Assembly: GCA_902494535.1 (NCBI GenBank)
Contig: CABUTO010000001.1
Location: forward strand, 1 to 64,000
DNA: 64,000 nucleotides
Reading direction: 5' to 3'
Origin: an uncultured Collinsella sp.
GTDB lineage: Bacteria; Actinomycetota; Coriobacteriia; Coriobacteriales; Coriobacteriaceae
Shown piece after piece: positions 43,268 to 50,734 of the stretch. Under the pieces are notes generated by a model. It worked only from the letters and a program-made list of their open reading frames with translations, had not been told where the DNA came from and did no database searches. Within the stretch, counting starts at the first letter, position 1. Each line of letters opens with the position of its first letter. The position numbers were made by a program, and so were the translations under genes.

Positions 43268-44074
43268 TTGCGATTATTCTTTTGGAATTTAGCTCGCAAG
43301 AGTCTTGCGGATCTTGTTCAAATTGCCGTCCAACTGTATGACGTTGATGTAGCGGCTTTTGCGGAGGCTGATCAAACTGACTTTCAGCGATTGACCGAAC
43401 TGCTTGGCGGCCGATATCGAACAGTGGAAACAATTGATGGCAGGACGAAAACGAAGTTGCTCGTCAAGTCTTCAATTTGCTCTCTGCATGCCTTTGAGGT
43501 AGTAAAAAACCTGACGTGTACATTAATTCTTGACGGCGTCCCCGTGAACACCTCAGTTGTTCATCTACCAGACAAGCGCAATGATCCTCAAGGCGATCTT
43601 CGCGAAAGGGTCATCAGACGCCTTGTGAGTGAGTTAAATTCCACGAAGAGGGCAAACCCTGGCAGCTTCAATATGTTATTAGGCAACTTTAATTGCAATC
43701 CATTTGATCCTGAATTAGTTAAACTCGATTCCTTAAATTCGACTTTCTTTAAAGAGGTTGCAAAGAGGCTGAAAGTCAGAGAGAGCGATGGATCATTGTA
43801 TCCAGTAATGTATAACCCCGCTCTTGAATTCCTGTCAGAGTCCAAATCTAATCTGGGCTCATTTTATTTCGGTTCCGGCGACTGCACCTACTATTGGCAT
43901 TCTCTCGATCAAATCGTTGTAGATTGGCAGCTGTCGGATTGTATTACCGACTGTCGCTATCTTCGCCAAATTGGTGATACTAAACTTATTGTTAATTCGC
44001 GGCCGTGCTCAAAGCTCAGTGACCATTTGCCACTCTTGGTAACTATGGAAATGGGGAAGTGTCATGGTAGATAA
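43268..44074 (+). CDS. Endonuclease/exonuclease/phosphatase-fold protein with altered active site
   Basis: This 268-residue EEP-superfamily protein has MRLFFWNLARKSLADLVQIA (Asn of motif 1), VAAFAEADQTD (metal-binding Glu), and SVVHLPDK (the His-containing strand). LLGNFNCNPFDPE stands where GDFN is usual, and LDQIVVDW and KLSDHLPLLV (Asp-His) close the site. The GDFN Asp is Asn here, a change that inactivates APE1-type nucleases when made at the equivalent residue, so activity may be altered. The TTG start follows AGGTGAGG. It overlaps the next gene by 11 bases. Confidence 0.75.
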   Translation: MRLFFWNLARKSLADLVQIAVQLYDVDVAAFAEADQTDFQRLTELLGGRYRTVETIDGRTKTKLLVKSSICSLHAFEVVKNLTCTLILDGVPVNTSVVHLPDKRNDPQGDLRERVIRRLVSELNSTKRANPGSFNMLLGNFNCNPFDPELVKLDSLNSTFFKEVAKRLKVRESDGSLYPVMYNPALEFLSESKSNLGSFYFGSGDCTYYWHSLDQIVVDWQLSDCITDCRYLRQIGDTKLIVNSRPCSKLSDHLPLLVTMEMGKCHGR

Positions 44075-44639
44075 CGACAATTTCTGGGCGGACATTATTG
44101 ATCGGCCCTTAGAAAAATCAGCTGAGAACGTTGAAGCGATCATGCAGGGGCAGTGCGAAGATGTAAAGGCTGCATCCCGTGGTCTTATCGAAGCTCGCTT
44201 TATCAAGCTTTCTTTCACCACTAAAAAAACCACCAACATGTGGACGTCTCAAGAAATAAGGCAACAATTCACTGGTCCAAAAACAGTAAAAGTTGAGGAA
44301 ACGGCCTTGGATCTCACAGATGCAAACGATTCCTACTCGCCGTCCGATTATGCTTTCGACCTATTTACTACGGAGTATAAATTTAGAGTGCTGACAATGC
44401 GGTTAGGCGCCGTCTATCCAATCGATTTGGTCTTAGATGATGACATCTTCCGTCAAACCAAGGATTTATACGCCGAGGAGATTCAAATTTCAGAAGAAAA
44501 TGGTCGCATTGTTGTTCAAAATGACAATGAGCTCAAAGGTTGCTTAAAAATAATCATTTCTACGAATGAAAAAATGAAATTTGTCGTTCGTAAAATGATT
44601 GAATCGGAAAGAGCATTGCGCACGGATAGCCTGTCATGA
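44064..44639 (+). CDS. Hypothetical protein, third gene of the HEPN/EEP unit
   Basis: This 191-residue soluble protein has no recognised domain. It begins MVDNDNFWADIIDRPLEKSA, has a Thr/Lys-rich segment (KKTTNMWTSQEIRQQFTGPK), and a beta-rich middle (FTTEYKFRVLTMRLGAVYPI). The start overlaps the EEP gene by 11 bases, and its stop overlaps the next start (ATGA), so all are translationally coupled. It might be an adaptor or inhibitor of its partners; that is a guess from position only. Confidence 0.6.
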   Translation: MVDNDNFWADIIDRPLEKSAENVEAIMQGQCEDVKAASRGLIEARFIKLSFTTKKTTNMWTSQEIRQQFTGPKTVKVEETALDLTDANDSYSPSDYAFDLFTTEYKFRVLTMRLGAVYPIDLVLDDDIFRQTKDLYAEEIQISEENGRIVVQNDNELKGCLKIIISTNEKMKFVVRKMIESERALRTDSLS

Positions 44640-45796
44640 AAAACGCTAGTACACTACTACCTAGAGATTCATTTAGTCTCCAGCTCATAATAGAAGAAGG
44701 CATCTTCCTCGGACGTTTGCTGGACCAGCATGATCGTTTTCCCGATAATTCTTCATGTCTCATACTTACGGCATTACCTTTTCTAACAATTGCAGAGCAC
44801 GATGCAATTCCCTTTCTTAATAGAAAGTTGGGGCTTGGTCTACCCACAGAAGATGCGCGACTAACTTCTATAAGGCATATGACTAAGTCTCTAGACTCTA
44901 AGCATTTTGATTTTGAAGACTATTCTTATCAAGCAAACAAGGTGATCGAACACCTCAACAAGCAGTTTTACCTCTTTAATAAAAAGACGGGCTCTTGGAT
45001 CGATTGGGGGAGAACTAACGTTGGCATATCTTATTACGAAGATGTCCCCATCTATGCAAGCTACTCGTCTACTCACCTGTTTACACAGGATAACCCTAGC
45101 CTATTAGGCACAGACGAACATAATTATGAGGACCAAATTGGGTTTTCGGCAGGGGAATCCGGGAGAGTCCTTTTGGAAATCGCAAAGAGCTATTTCCCTG
45201 CACCGGAGATGTATCAAACCCGTCGGTTTCACGTAAAAGCAAATGACTGGAAGTATGGAAAACTGACTTTATCCCTAGAAAAACAGGGCATTCATGACGA
45301 TTCAATTTTCTTTTTCTTCTCTGAACTCCTTATGCTGCTAAGCTCGGTATGTGCACTGAGATCCGCGGGTTTTTTCAACGATGCGGCATGGCTAAAGTAT
45401 TCCTCTCTAACACTCGATCACGCCTGGAGAGCTATTGAGTGCTTCTCTGGTTACCATCGCAAAATGACAAACGAAGCGAAAATCCCAGCCACCTTTCTAA
45501 ACTCGGTCGGTGGGCTCCTGAATCGAGAAGACAAGAGGTTCATCAAGAAAGCTCATCTCCTGCGTAACGCAATGATGCACTACGACTTTACCGACAAAAT
45601 AGTCCCCATTGAGGTAGATGGATCTGATCCCTGGACTGTGATGAACATAGCCTCCGAAACAGTAACCAAGATGTCTGTCTACGAATATGGTTGCGAACTG
45701 TTCAGAGTGCGAGACAAATTGGTTGAATCAATTTCTTACCTAATCTCATTCCTGGACTTTAATCCCGCTAAAAGTCCATTTGGATGGCGAGGTTAA
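44636..45796 (+). CDS. HEPN-motif protein, last gene of the unit
   Basis: This 386-residue soluble protein has HLLRNAMMHYDFTDKIVP near residue 310: RNAMMH is an Rx4H motif followed by an aromatic residue, again HEPN-like. Upstream helices (ELLMLLSSVCALRSAGFF, LTLDHAWRAIECFSGYHRK) form the rest of the likely four-helix bundle. The N-terminal half (SWIDWGRTNVGISYYEDVPI) is unrecognised. It overlaps the previous gene by 4 bases. Two HEPN-type proteins and an EEP protein in one unit is not a combination I can name. Confidence 0.65.
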   Translation: MKNASTLLPRDSFSLQLIIEEGIFLGRLLDQHDRFPDNSSCLILTALPFLTIAEHDAIPFLNRKLGLGLPTEDARLTSIRHMTKSLDSKHFDFEDYSYQANKVIEHLNKQFYLFNKKTGSWIDWGRTNVGISYYEDVPIYASYSSTHLFTQDNPSLLGTDEHNYEDQIGFSAGESGRVLLEIAKSYFPAPEMYQTRRFHVKANDWKYGKLTLSLEKQGIHDDSIFFFFSELLMLLSSVCALRSAGFFNDAAWLKYSSLTLDHAWRAIECFSGYHRKMTNEAKIPATFLNSVGGLLNREDKRFIKKAHLLRNAMMHYDFTDKIVPIEVDGSDPWTVMNIASETVTKMSVYEYGCELFRVRDKLVESISYLISFLDFNPAKSPFGWRG

Positions 45797-46002
45797 TGCT
45801 TCCTTTGTTTTGAACTTTGCGGATAGAAACGCAAGTCTCTGGCTGAAATGGCAGTTTCCATATAGCGCTTAATGTCGGAACCCGGCACCGACAACTTCTG
45901 AGCCAGCATAATCAATTGTTCCTTAAAGCACATGATAGCCATGGCGAGCCCGCGTTGGCGTACGAACAATGTTGGGCGCAAGCTCCTTTCACCGATTGGC
46001 AA
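45793..46002 (-). CDS. Small hypothetical ORF, doubtful
   Basis: This 69-residue frame (QLIMLAQKLSVPGSDIKRYM) is convergent with and overlaps the previous gene by 4 bases. No ribosome-binding site is obvious and no family is recognised. It could be a gene remnant. The stretch 46003-46142 shows no other gene. Confidence 0.25.
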   Translation of the reverse strand: MPIGERSLRPTLFVRQRGLAMAIMCFKEQLIMLAQKLSVPGSDIKRYMETAISARDLRFYPQSSKQRKH

Positions 46003-46142
46003 AACGATTTACACCTAATTTTGGGAGCCGATTACAGGTTTCCTTCTTCTCCCGATATCTGATCTCGCTACACTAAGAACTGCTGCTACCAGGTAGTTTT
46101 CTGACGCAGTTTCCATTGGCTCTTGCGAAGATCGGAGCGGTT

Positions 46143-47216
46143 ATGTTTGCTGCCGCGTTCCACACCAGCCGTCACTACATCCTGTTTACTGCCATGGCCT
46201 GCCTATGCGTTTTGCTGGGCGGGCCTTCTTATGCCGCGGGCGCGGAAAGCCTGTTCATTGCGGGCGCCACGTACTACGAGCCGGGCGCGTCGGGCTTCGG
46301 TTGGGCTTGGACCGATGCTGACCATCTTGAGCTTAATGGCTACACGGGCGAGGCCATCGGCGCCGACGGCGACCTGGTGGTGACGCTGACCGGGCAGAAC
46401 ACTGTTGTCGAGACGAGCGCGCCCGACGTGGACATCTCGCGGTGCGGCATGGAGGTGTGGGGCGATCTGACGCTCCGCGGCACCGGGTCGCTGGTGGCCT
46501 CGGGCTCGCAGTGCGGGATCTACGTGTCGGGGACGCTCGCGGTGGACGGCTGCAAGGTTGACGCGCGGGCCGACGGCGCCGGCATCGCGGATGCGCGGGT
46601 GGCCGGCGTGATCGCGGACGGTCTTGCCGTTCGCGGCGGCGGGCGCGTTGTAGCCGCGGGCGCGGGCTCCGGGGCGGGCGTGCGCGCCTATGGTGTGTGT
46701 CTGCTGGGCGGGGCTGCTGGCGGTGGCGCAGCCGGGCAGCTTACCGTCGATGCGTCCTGGCTGGATGCGTCGGGCGCCGACGGCGGCGTCGCCTGCCTGG
46801 GCGGGTCGCTTGCATCCGCGCGCTTTGTGGCGCCTGCGGGCGGGGCCTTTGGCGCGGACGGCGTGGTGGATGCCGAAGGGTCCGTGGCAGCGCGTGTGAC
46901 GATCGAGCCCGTGGATGCCACGGCGTCGACGGGGGAGACCGGTGGGCCCGATGTGCCGGGCGATGGTCCGTCCGCCCCTGGCACCGACCCCGCTACCGGC
47001 GAGCCAGATGCGGATCCGTCGACGAATCCCACGCCGAAGCCCGCGGCCGCGACTAAGACGGTGACCACGACCACGGTCGCCAAGGCCTCTAGGCCCAAGA
47101 CCGCCACCGCAACTTCCTCATCACTCCCCAAGACAGATGATAACTGCTGGATCGCCGCATCTCTAACGCTTTTCTTACTCGGCATAGCGCTCCTATGCGC
47201 CGCGATTCGCTGCTAA
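46143..47216 (+). CDS. Sortase-anchored surface protein
   Basis: This 357-residue protein has a signal peptide (YILFTAMACLCVLLGGPSYA, cleavage likely after AAG near residue 36). A beta-helix-like region of Gly/Ala/Val/Asp-rich short repeats follows (LTLRGTGSLVASGSQCGIYV, LAVDGCKVDARADGAGIADA), then a Pro/Thr-rich wall-spanning segment (PSTNPTPKPAAATKTVTTTT). A sorting signal SLPKTDD, a hydrophobic helix and IRC close it. LPKTD is an LPXTG-type motif with Asp in the last position. It is therefore probably attached to the cell wall. The ATG at 46143 has GGAG 5 bases upstream. GC-rich, unlike the preceding unit. Confidence 0.8.
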   Translation: MFAAAFHTSRHYILFTAMACLCVLLGGPSYAAGAESLFIAGATYYEPGASGFGWAWTDADHLELNGYTGEAIGADGDLVVTLTGQNTVVETSAPDVDISRCGMEVWGDLTLRGTGSLVASGSQCGIYVSGTLAVDGCKVDARADGAGIADARVAGVIADGLAVRGGGRVVAAGAGSGAGVRAYGVCLLGGAAGGGAAGQLTVDASWLDASGADGGVACLGGSLASARFVAPAGGAFGADGVVDAEGSVAARVTIEPVDATASTGETGGPDVPGDGPSAPGTDPATGEPDADPSTNPTPKPAAATKTVTTTTVAKASRPKTATATSSSLPKTDDNCWIAASLTLFLLGIALLCAAIRC

Positions 47217-47241
47217 AGCGCTCGATTTCCGGATTGCTCCT

Positions 47242-47282
47242 GAGTGAGGGTATTGGCTTACGCCAATACCCTCACTCTCTTT
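47242..47282 (+). terminator. Terminator after the surface protein gene
   Basis: GAGTGAGGGTATTGGC pairs with GCCAATACCCTCACTC (16 bp) around a TTAC loop, followed by TCTTT. Confidence 0.85.
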
Positions 47283-47323
47283 GAATAGGGCAGCTTCTAC
47301 GATATCGATTCTTCTTCAAGCAA

Positions 47324-47481
47324 ATGTTCAACACTCATCGTATCGCGTTGACTTTTGCCCCCGAGGAACCTAATTCCGAAAGCCTTGAGGCCATTCGCGA
47401 AGGGGCCGCATTCCTGACATCTGGCAAAAAGGACGTTTTGACAATGGTGGCGATCTTGTCGCAGCGGCGATGGAACAATGA
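47324..47481 (+). pseudogene. RelB/DinJ-type antitoxin remnant with frameshift
   Basis: One frame gives NSESLEAIREGAAFLTSGKK, the typical C-terminal half of a RelB-family antitoxin. After an A5 run at about 47425, the next frame gives GRFDNGGDLVAAAMEQ and a stop at 47479-47481. Joined, they match the family end (SGRxGRFDNGxDLVAAAME). The N-terminal ribbon-helix-helix is reduced. An ATG overlapping the stop opens only 14 codons, so no partner toxin remains. The frameshift could be real or a homopolymer error. Confidence 0.6.
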
Positions 47482-47545
47482 GCACGCTGACCACAGAATT
47501 CTCTGCAGATACCCACGCATGAAAAGCCAAATAATACTGCCTAGA

Positions 47546-47582
47546 TAAAAAACTAGGCGGAACCGCTTTCGCTACTCCGCCT
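47546..47582 (-). terminator. Terminator on the minus strand
   Basis: AGGCGGA (47555-47561) pairs with TCCGCCT (47576-47582); on the minus strand it is followed by an almost unbroken T run (complement of 47546-47552). No intact minus-strand gene lies upstream, so it may be left from a lost gene. The gap 47583-47797 holds no gene. Confidence 0.5.
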
Positions 47583-47797
47583 TACAAAACCCAAGAATTT
47601 TGCTGTCTGCAAGCATCGTGGCAAATTAGAACCAGATGCCAATCAATTCCGCGGAAACACCACCGGCAAACGGACGATTCTGATTCCATCCCGACGGCAG
47701 AACGCCCCTCGCGCTAACAGCCGGTACGCGATTCATTCGGAATTGTCCTCTGGTGATACAATTCCGTTCGAAGTTTATTAAGTCAGGAGGTCTCCCT

Positions 47798-48769
47798 TTG
47801 TCCCCCAAATCGGTCAACGCTCTTATGAAGCACATCCGCGAACAGGGGGTCTCCATTGCTGGCTCAAACCAGAAGCGCAAGCTCAGGAACATCGGGTACT
47901 ACCACGGTTACAAAGGACTTAGGTTTGCAGGCGAAGCCACGAGCAGGCTGCCGATTGATGACTTTACTCAAGTCGCCACGCTTTACGCGATGGACACCCA
48001 GATTAAGACGCTCCTATATCCCCATGTTATGGCAATCGAGACTGCGCTGAAAAACTACACCCTCGAAGCGGTGCTCGCACAAGCGTCGAGCGAGGACTTC
48101 GACGAAATTTTTAAGACATGCCTCACTGCATACAGGGGTTACGCCCCGGGTTCTTCGAACTATAAGAAATCTTGGGCGAACAGGCTTAGGCTAAGGCAGA
48201 CCATTGACGGGCTTATTTCGCGCGAGCAGGAAAGAAGACCGTATTTTAAGCACTTCCGCGATCAGGGGAGGGCGATTCCGATTTGGGCCATTTTCGAGGC
48301 TATGACTTTAGGGGAATTCGGCAACTTTTATGCGTGCCTCGATCGCCCTATTAAGACTGCGATCGTCCGCGACCTCGGCATGCCTACGAGCTATGATTCG
48401 GAAGCTCTTCTTCTAGCTATCGTATTTCTGCTTAAAGACTTGAGGAACGCCATCGCCCATAACGCTATAGTCCTAGACGTGCGCTTCAAGTCCGGCGGAG
48501 CGTCAAGTGGTATCGGCAAACTTCTGAATAGCGAGACGGGCGTCAAGTCCATTAACTTCTCCGATATTACTGATTACATTGTCTTGATCGCATATCTCCT
48601 TGGCCTCTTTGGGTTTTCCAAGACCGAGAGAAAGGCACTCGTTTCCGGTTACGAGACAATTCTATCGAGGTATAAGAAGGAACTACCGCCCGGGATTTAC
48701 GGCAAGTTCGTTCGGACGGAGACCGCGGGCAAGCTCAAGCTGGTTTTGCGGTTCGTGGCGCAGTCTTGA
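47798..48769 (+). CDS. Abi_2-family abortive infection protein
   Basis: This protein of about 323 residues is of the AbiD/AbiF (Abi_2, PF07751) type. KHIREQGVSIAGSNQKRKLR at the N-terminus and IGYYHGYKGLRF, TLYAMDTQIKTLLYPHVMAI and RDQGRAIPIWAIFEAMTLGE all fit the family. LLKDLRNAIAHNAIVLD carries the Rx4H HEPN motif. The TTG at 47798 is preferred because AGGAGG lies 7 bases upstream; a GTG at 47753 has no such site. The family blocks phage growth by halting the infected cell. A terminator follows 60 bases after the stop. Confidence 0.85.
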   Translation: MSPKSVNALMKHIREQGVSIAGSNQKRKLRNIGYYHGYKGLRFAGEATSRLPIDDFTQVATLYAMDTQIKTLLYPHVMAIETALKNYTLEAVLAQASSEDFDEIFKTCLTAYRGYAPGSSNYKKSWANRLRLRQTIDGLISREQERRPYFKHFRDQGRAIPIWAIFEAMTLGEFGNFYACLDRPIKTAIVRDLGMPTSYDSEALLLAIVFLLKDLRNAIAHNAIVLDVRFKSGGASSGIGKLLNSETGVKSINFSDITDYIVLIAYLLGLFGFSKTERKALVSGYETILSRYKKELPPGIYGKFVRTETAGKLKLVLRFVAQS

Positions 48770-48832
48770 CGGCAAAGCATTCGGGGTATATGCTTCAATC
48801 AATTGCGGTGGAAGCCTTCGGGCGACACCTGG

Positions 48833-48860
48833 AAAGGCCCGACATGTTCGGGCCTTTCTT
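48833..48860 (+). terminator. Terminator after the abi gene
   Basis: AAAGGCCCGA and TCGGGCCTTT form a 10-bp stem, followed by CTTATA. The IS110-family element is inserted directly downstream. Confidence 0.8.
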
Positions 48861-48880
48861 ATAATATGAGAAAGCCATTG

Positions 48881-49200
48881 TCAATAGGCATGTTCGTTCG
48901 AGCCCGGTTTGAAACCGGGCTTTTTCGTTTCCCGTCGGGAGAGCCCGCGCACGCTGCATGGCTTAGTCGACGCTTGCCTGGCAAGCTAATATCCGCGGGC
49001 TCTTGCGGGTGCGCTTCCGGCGGTCAGCCCGGTATGTCCGCGCACCCCACCGCATTTCGATTCTCCGTCCGGCGCTATCGTACGAATCCAGTCTTTTGTC
49101 GGGCGCGGCCCCGGGGCTGCCCATCAAAAAGGTCGTGAACTCGCGCCGGCGATGCGTCGAGGCGCGGGCCCTCCCGGCGGGAGTCGGTTGTCGCCGGCTG
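48881..49200 (-). ncRNA. Non-coding end of the IS110-family element, candidate bridge RNA region
   Basis: This 320-base untranslated segment lies downstream of the recombinase gene and contains hairpins, including AGCCCGGTTT/AAACCGGGCT (48901-48920). The plus-strand hairpin is followed by TTTTT and may also act as a terminator. Location matches the bridge RNA of IS1111-group elements. I cannot identify guide loops by eye, so the RNA and its ends are inference. Confidence 0.4.
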
Positions 49201-50310
49201 CTAGAGGACGGTCCCCTCGGACCTGCACCCGATCTCCCAGACCCAGCAGGCGAGCTCGCGCGCCACGGCGGCGTTGGCCTTGCACGCGCTCTTGCCCGCC
49301 GCGGCCAGCGCCTCGCGGCGGCGGTGGAGCCTGGCGGTGCAGTCGTCCGCCCTAGAGCGTATCGCCGGGGGCACGTCGGTGCCGGGGGCTGGGGCCTTGG
49401 GCCTCGGGGAGCACGTGGAGTAGTGCCATGCGGACTCTATGAGCGCCGTGCGCGCGAGCGCGTTGCCGGCCTTGGTTATCCCGCCGCGCCGCTCGGACTC
49501 GCCGCTCGAGTGCTCCGACGGGGTCAGCCCGCACCAGCTCGCGAAGGCCGGCGCCGAGCGGAACCTGCTGAAGGACCCGGCCTCCGCCGCGAGCCTGAAG
49601 GCCGTCAGGGTGTCGACCCCCTTGATGCAGGACAGCGCCTCCACCGTCGCCCGCCAGCGGTCGGTGCCCGCCAGCGCGACGACCCTCCTCTCGAGCTGCC
49701 GCCTGTCCGACTCCGCGCAGCGGGCGGCCGTGACGTAGTACTCCAGCGCGTCGCGCTGCGGCCCCTCGAGCCTGATCTCCGAGACCCACCTCCAGTGGGC
49801 CCTCGTCCAGGCCTTCTTCCTCGCCCCGTCGGCGTTGCGCTCGTCCCAGACGTGGCCCAGCCTGATCAGGAACATGTTGAGGCGCTGCCTCGAGCGGCGG
49901 AGCTCGCGGGTCGCGTCGTCGAGGGCGCGGTCGAGGTCCCGGGCGGCCTCGACCGCCATGTCGGGCAGCGGGACCTCGACGATGTTGTGGGTGGCGAGCA
50001 TGCGGGCGATGAACTCGGCGTCGCGCCGGTCGTTCTTGCGCCGGGCGTCCGCCGCCGGCCTCTGCATCTTGGAGACGGCGGCCACGGCGCAGTCGAGGCC
50101 GAGCGCGCGCAGCTCGCGCGCCATGTGGAAGCCGGTGGGGCCGCTCTCGTAGCACGCCCTCGGGTCCTCGAAGCCGAGGGCCCACTCCGCGATCTCGGAG
50201 GCGTCGGTGCCGAAGCTGCGGCGCACCACCTCGCCGGTGAAGGGGTTGAACGCCGCGGCGGCGACCGATCGCGCGTGGACGTCCAGGCCGATGGAGGTAA
50301 CATGGGGCAT
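49201..50310 (-). CDS. IS110-family recombinase (transposase)
   Basis: This 369-residue protein has an N-terminal RuvC-like DEDD domain: IGLDVHARSVAAAAF (Asp), CYESGPTGF (Glu), KNDRRDAEFIARML (Asp, Asp). The C-terminal Transposase_20 domain has LSCIKGVDTLTAFRLAAEAG, FASWCGLTPSEHSSGES and RRGGITKAGNALARTALIES, with the conserved serine region. A GGGAGGAGG site lies before the ATG. In this family the protein, guided by a structured RNA, recombines element and target DNA without classical inverted-repeat cutting. It appears intact. Confidence 0.92.
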   Translation of the reverse strand: MPHVTSIGLDVHARSVAAAAFNPFTGEVVRRSFGTDASEIAEWALGFEDPRACYESGPTGFHMARELRALGLDCAVAAVSKMQRPAADARRKNDRRDAEFIARMLATHNIVEVPLPDMAVEAARDLDRALDDATRELRRSRQRLNMFLIRLGHVWDERNADGARKKAWTRAHWRWVSEIRLEGPQRDALEYYVTAARCAESDRRQLERRVVALAGTDRWRATVEALSCIKGVDTLTAFRLAAEAGSFSRFRSAPAFASWCGLTPSEHSSGESERRGGITKAGNALARTALIESAWHYSTCSPRPKAPAPGTDVPPAIRSRADDCTARLHRRREALAAAGKSACKANAAVARELACWVWEIGCRSEGTVL

Positions 50311-50455
50311 GGGAAGCCTCCTCCCCGCAGGTGCGGTAAGGGCTACCGCACGGGCCGATACTCAAAGCCCATTGTGGCACCCCGAGCCCGCGGAAAGAAG
50401 CTGCGCCGCGGGGGGAGGCGGCCCCCAATGGCTTTCTCATATCGTCTATTAGCGG

Positions 50456-50734
50456 CTAAAATCGCCCGGCGCTAACACCGTCAGCGCTTTCCGTGTTGAC
50501 AGCGCTGGTGTCGGTGCCTGTTGCGGCGCTGTCCTCTACGGTATCTCCTGTCGCTTTTGCGTTGGTGCCGTCTTCGGCCTTGCCTGTGTCGCTGCTCGTA
50601 GCGTCGGCTTGCGCCTGCTGCTCTGCGGCTGCCTGAGGCTGGATGGCTTCCGCGATGGTTGCCATGGGCATCGTCGAGCTGACCATGGACGTGCACGCGA
50701 TCGCGCAGATCAGGTAGTAAAGGGATCGTTTCAT
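50456..50734 (-). CDS. Short secreted protein, probably a truncated surface protein
   Basis: The product is 92 residues. Its signal peptide is MKRSLYYLICAIACTSMVSS, followed by MPMATIAEA. The mature part is low-complexity, rich in Ala, Thr, Asp and Glu (QAQADATSSDTGKAEDGTNA). The frame closes 14 bases from the IS110-family repeat. This looks like the start of a larger wall protein whose rest is missing. No matching remainder exists on the other side of the IS. The ATG at 50734 is chosen for the signal peptide; GAGGCTCCGCT lies upstream. Confidence 0.5.
   Translation of the reverse strand: MKRSLYYLICAIACTSMVSSTMPMATIAEAIQPQAAAEQQAQADATSSDTGKAEDGTNAKATGDTVEDSAATGTDTSAVNTESADGVSAGRF

Larger units (their letters stand above)
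48864..50442. mobile_element. IS110-family element, IS1111-like group
   Basis: The element is bounded by a 17-bp inverted repeat, ATATGAGAAAGCCATTG at 48864-48880 and its exact complement at 50426-50442. IS1111-group elements carry such repeats slightly inside their true ends, so the real boundaries may be a few bases outside. It contains one DEDD recombinase gene on the minus strand with about 320 bases of non-coding DNA downstream of it, where IS1111-type elements place their guide (bridge) RNA. Confidence 0.75.

Noticed and set aside
47626..47892. 88-codon minus-strand frame before the abi gene
   Set aside because: Overlaps the strong abi ribosome site and N-terminus on the other strand and lacks its own signals.
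49003..50475. Long plus-strand frame across the IS110 recombinase
   Set aside because: Antisense to an intact DEDD recombinase with all motifs; Arg/Ala/Gly-rich shadow.
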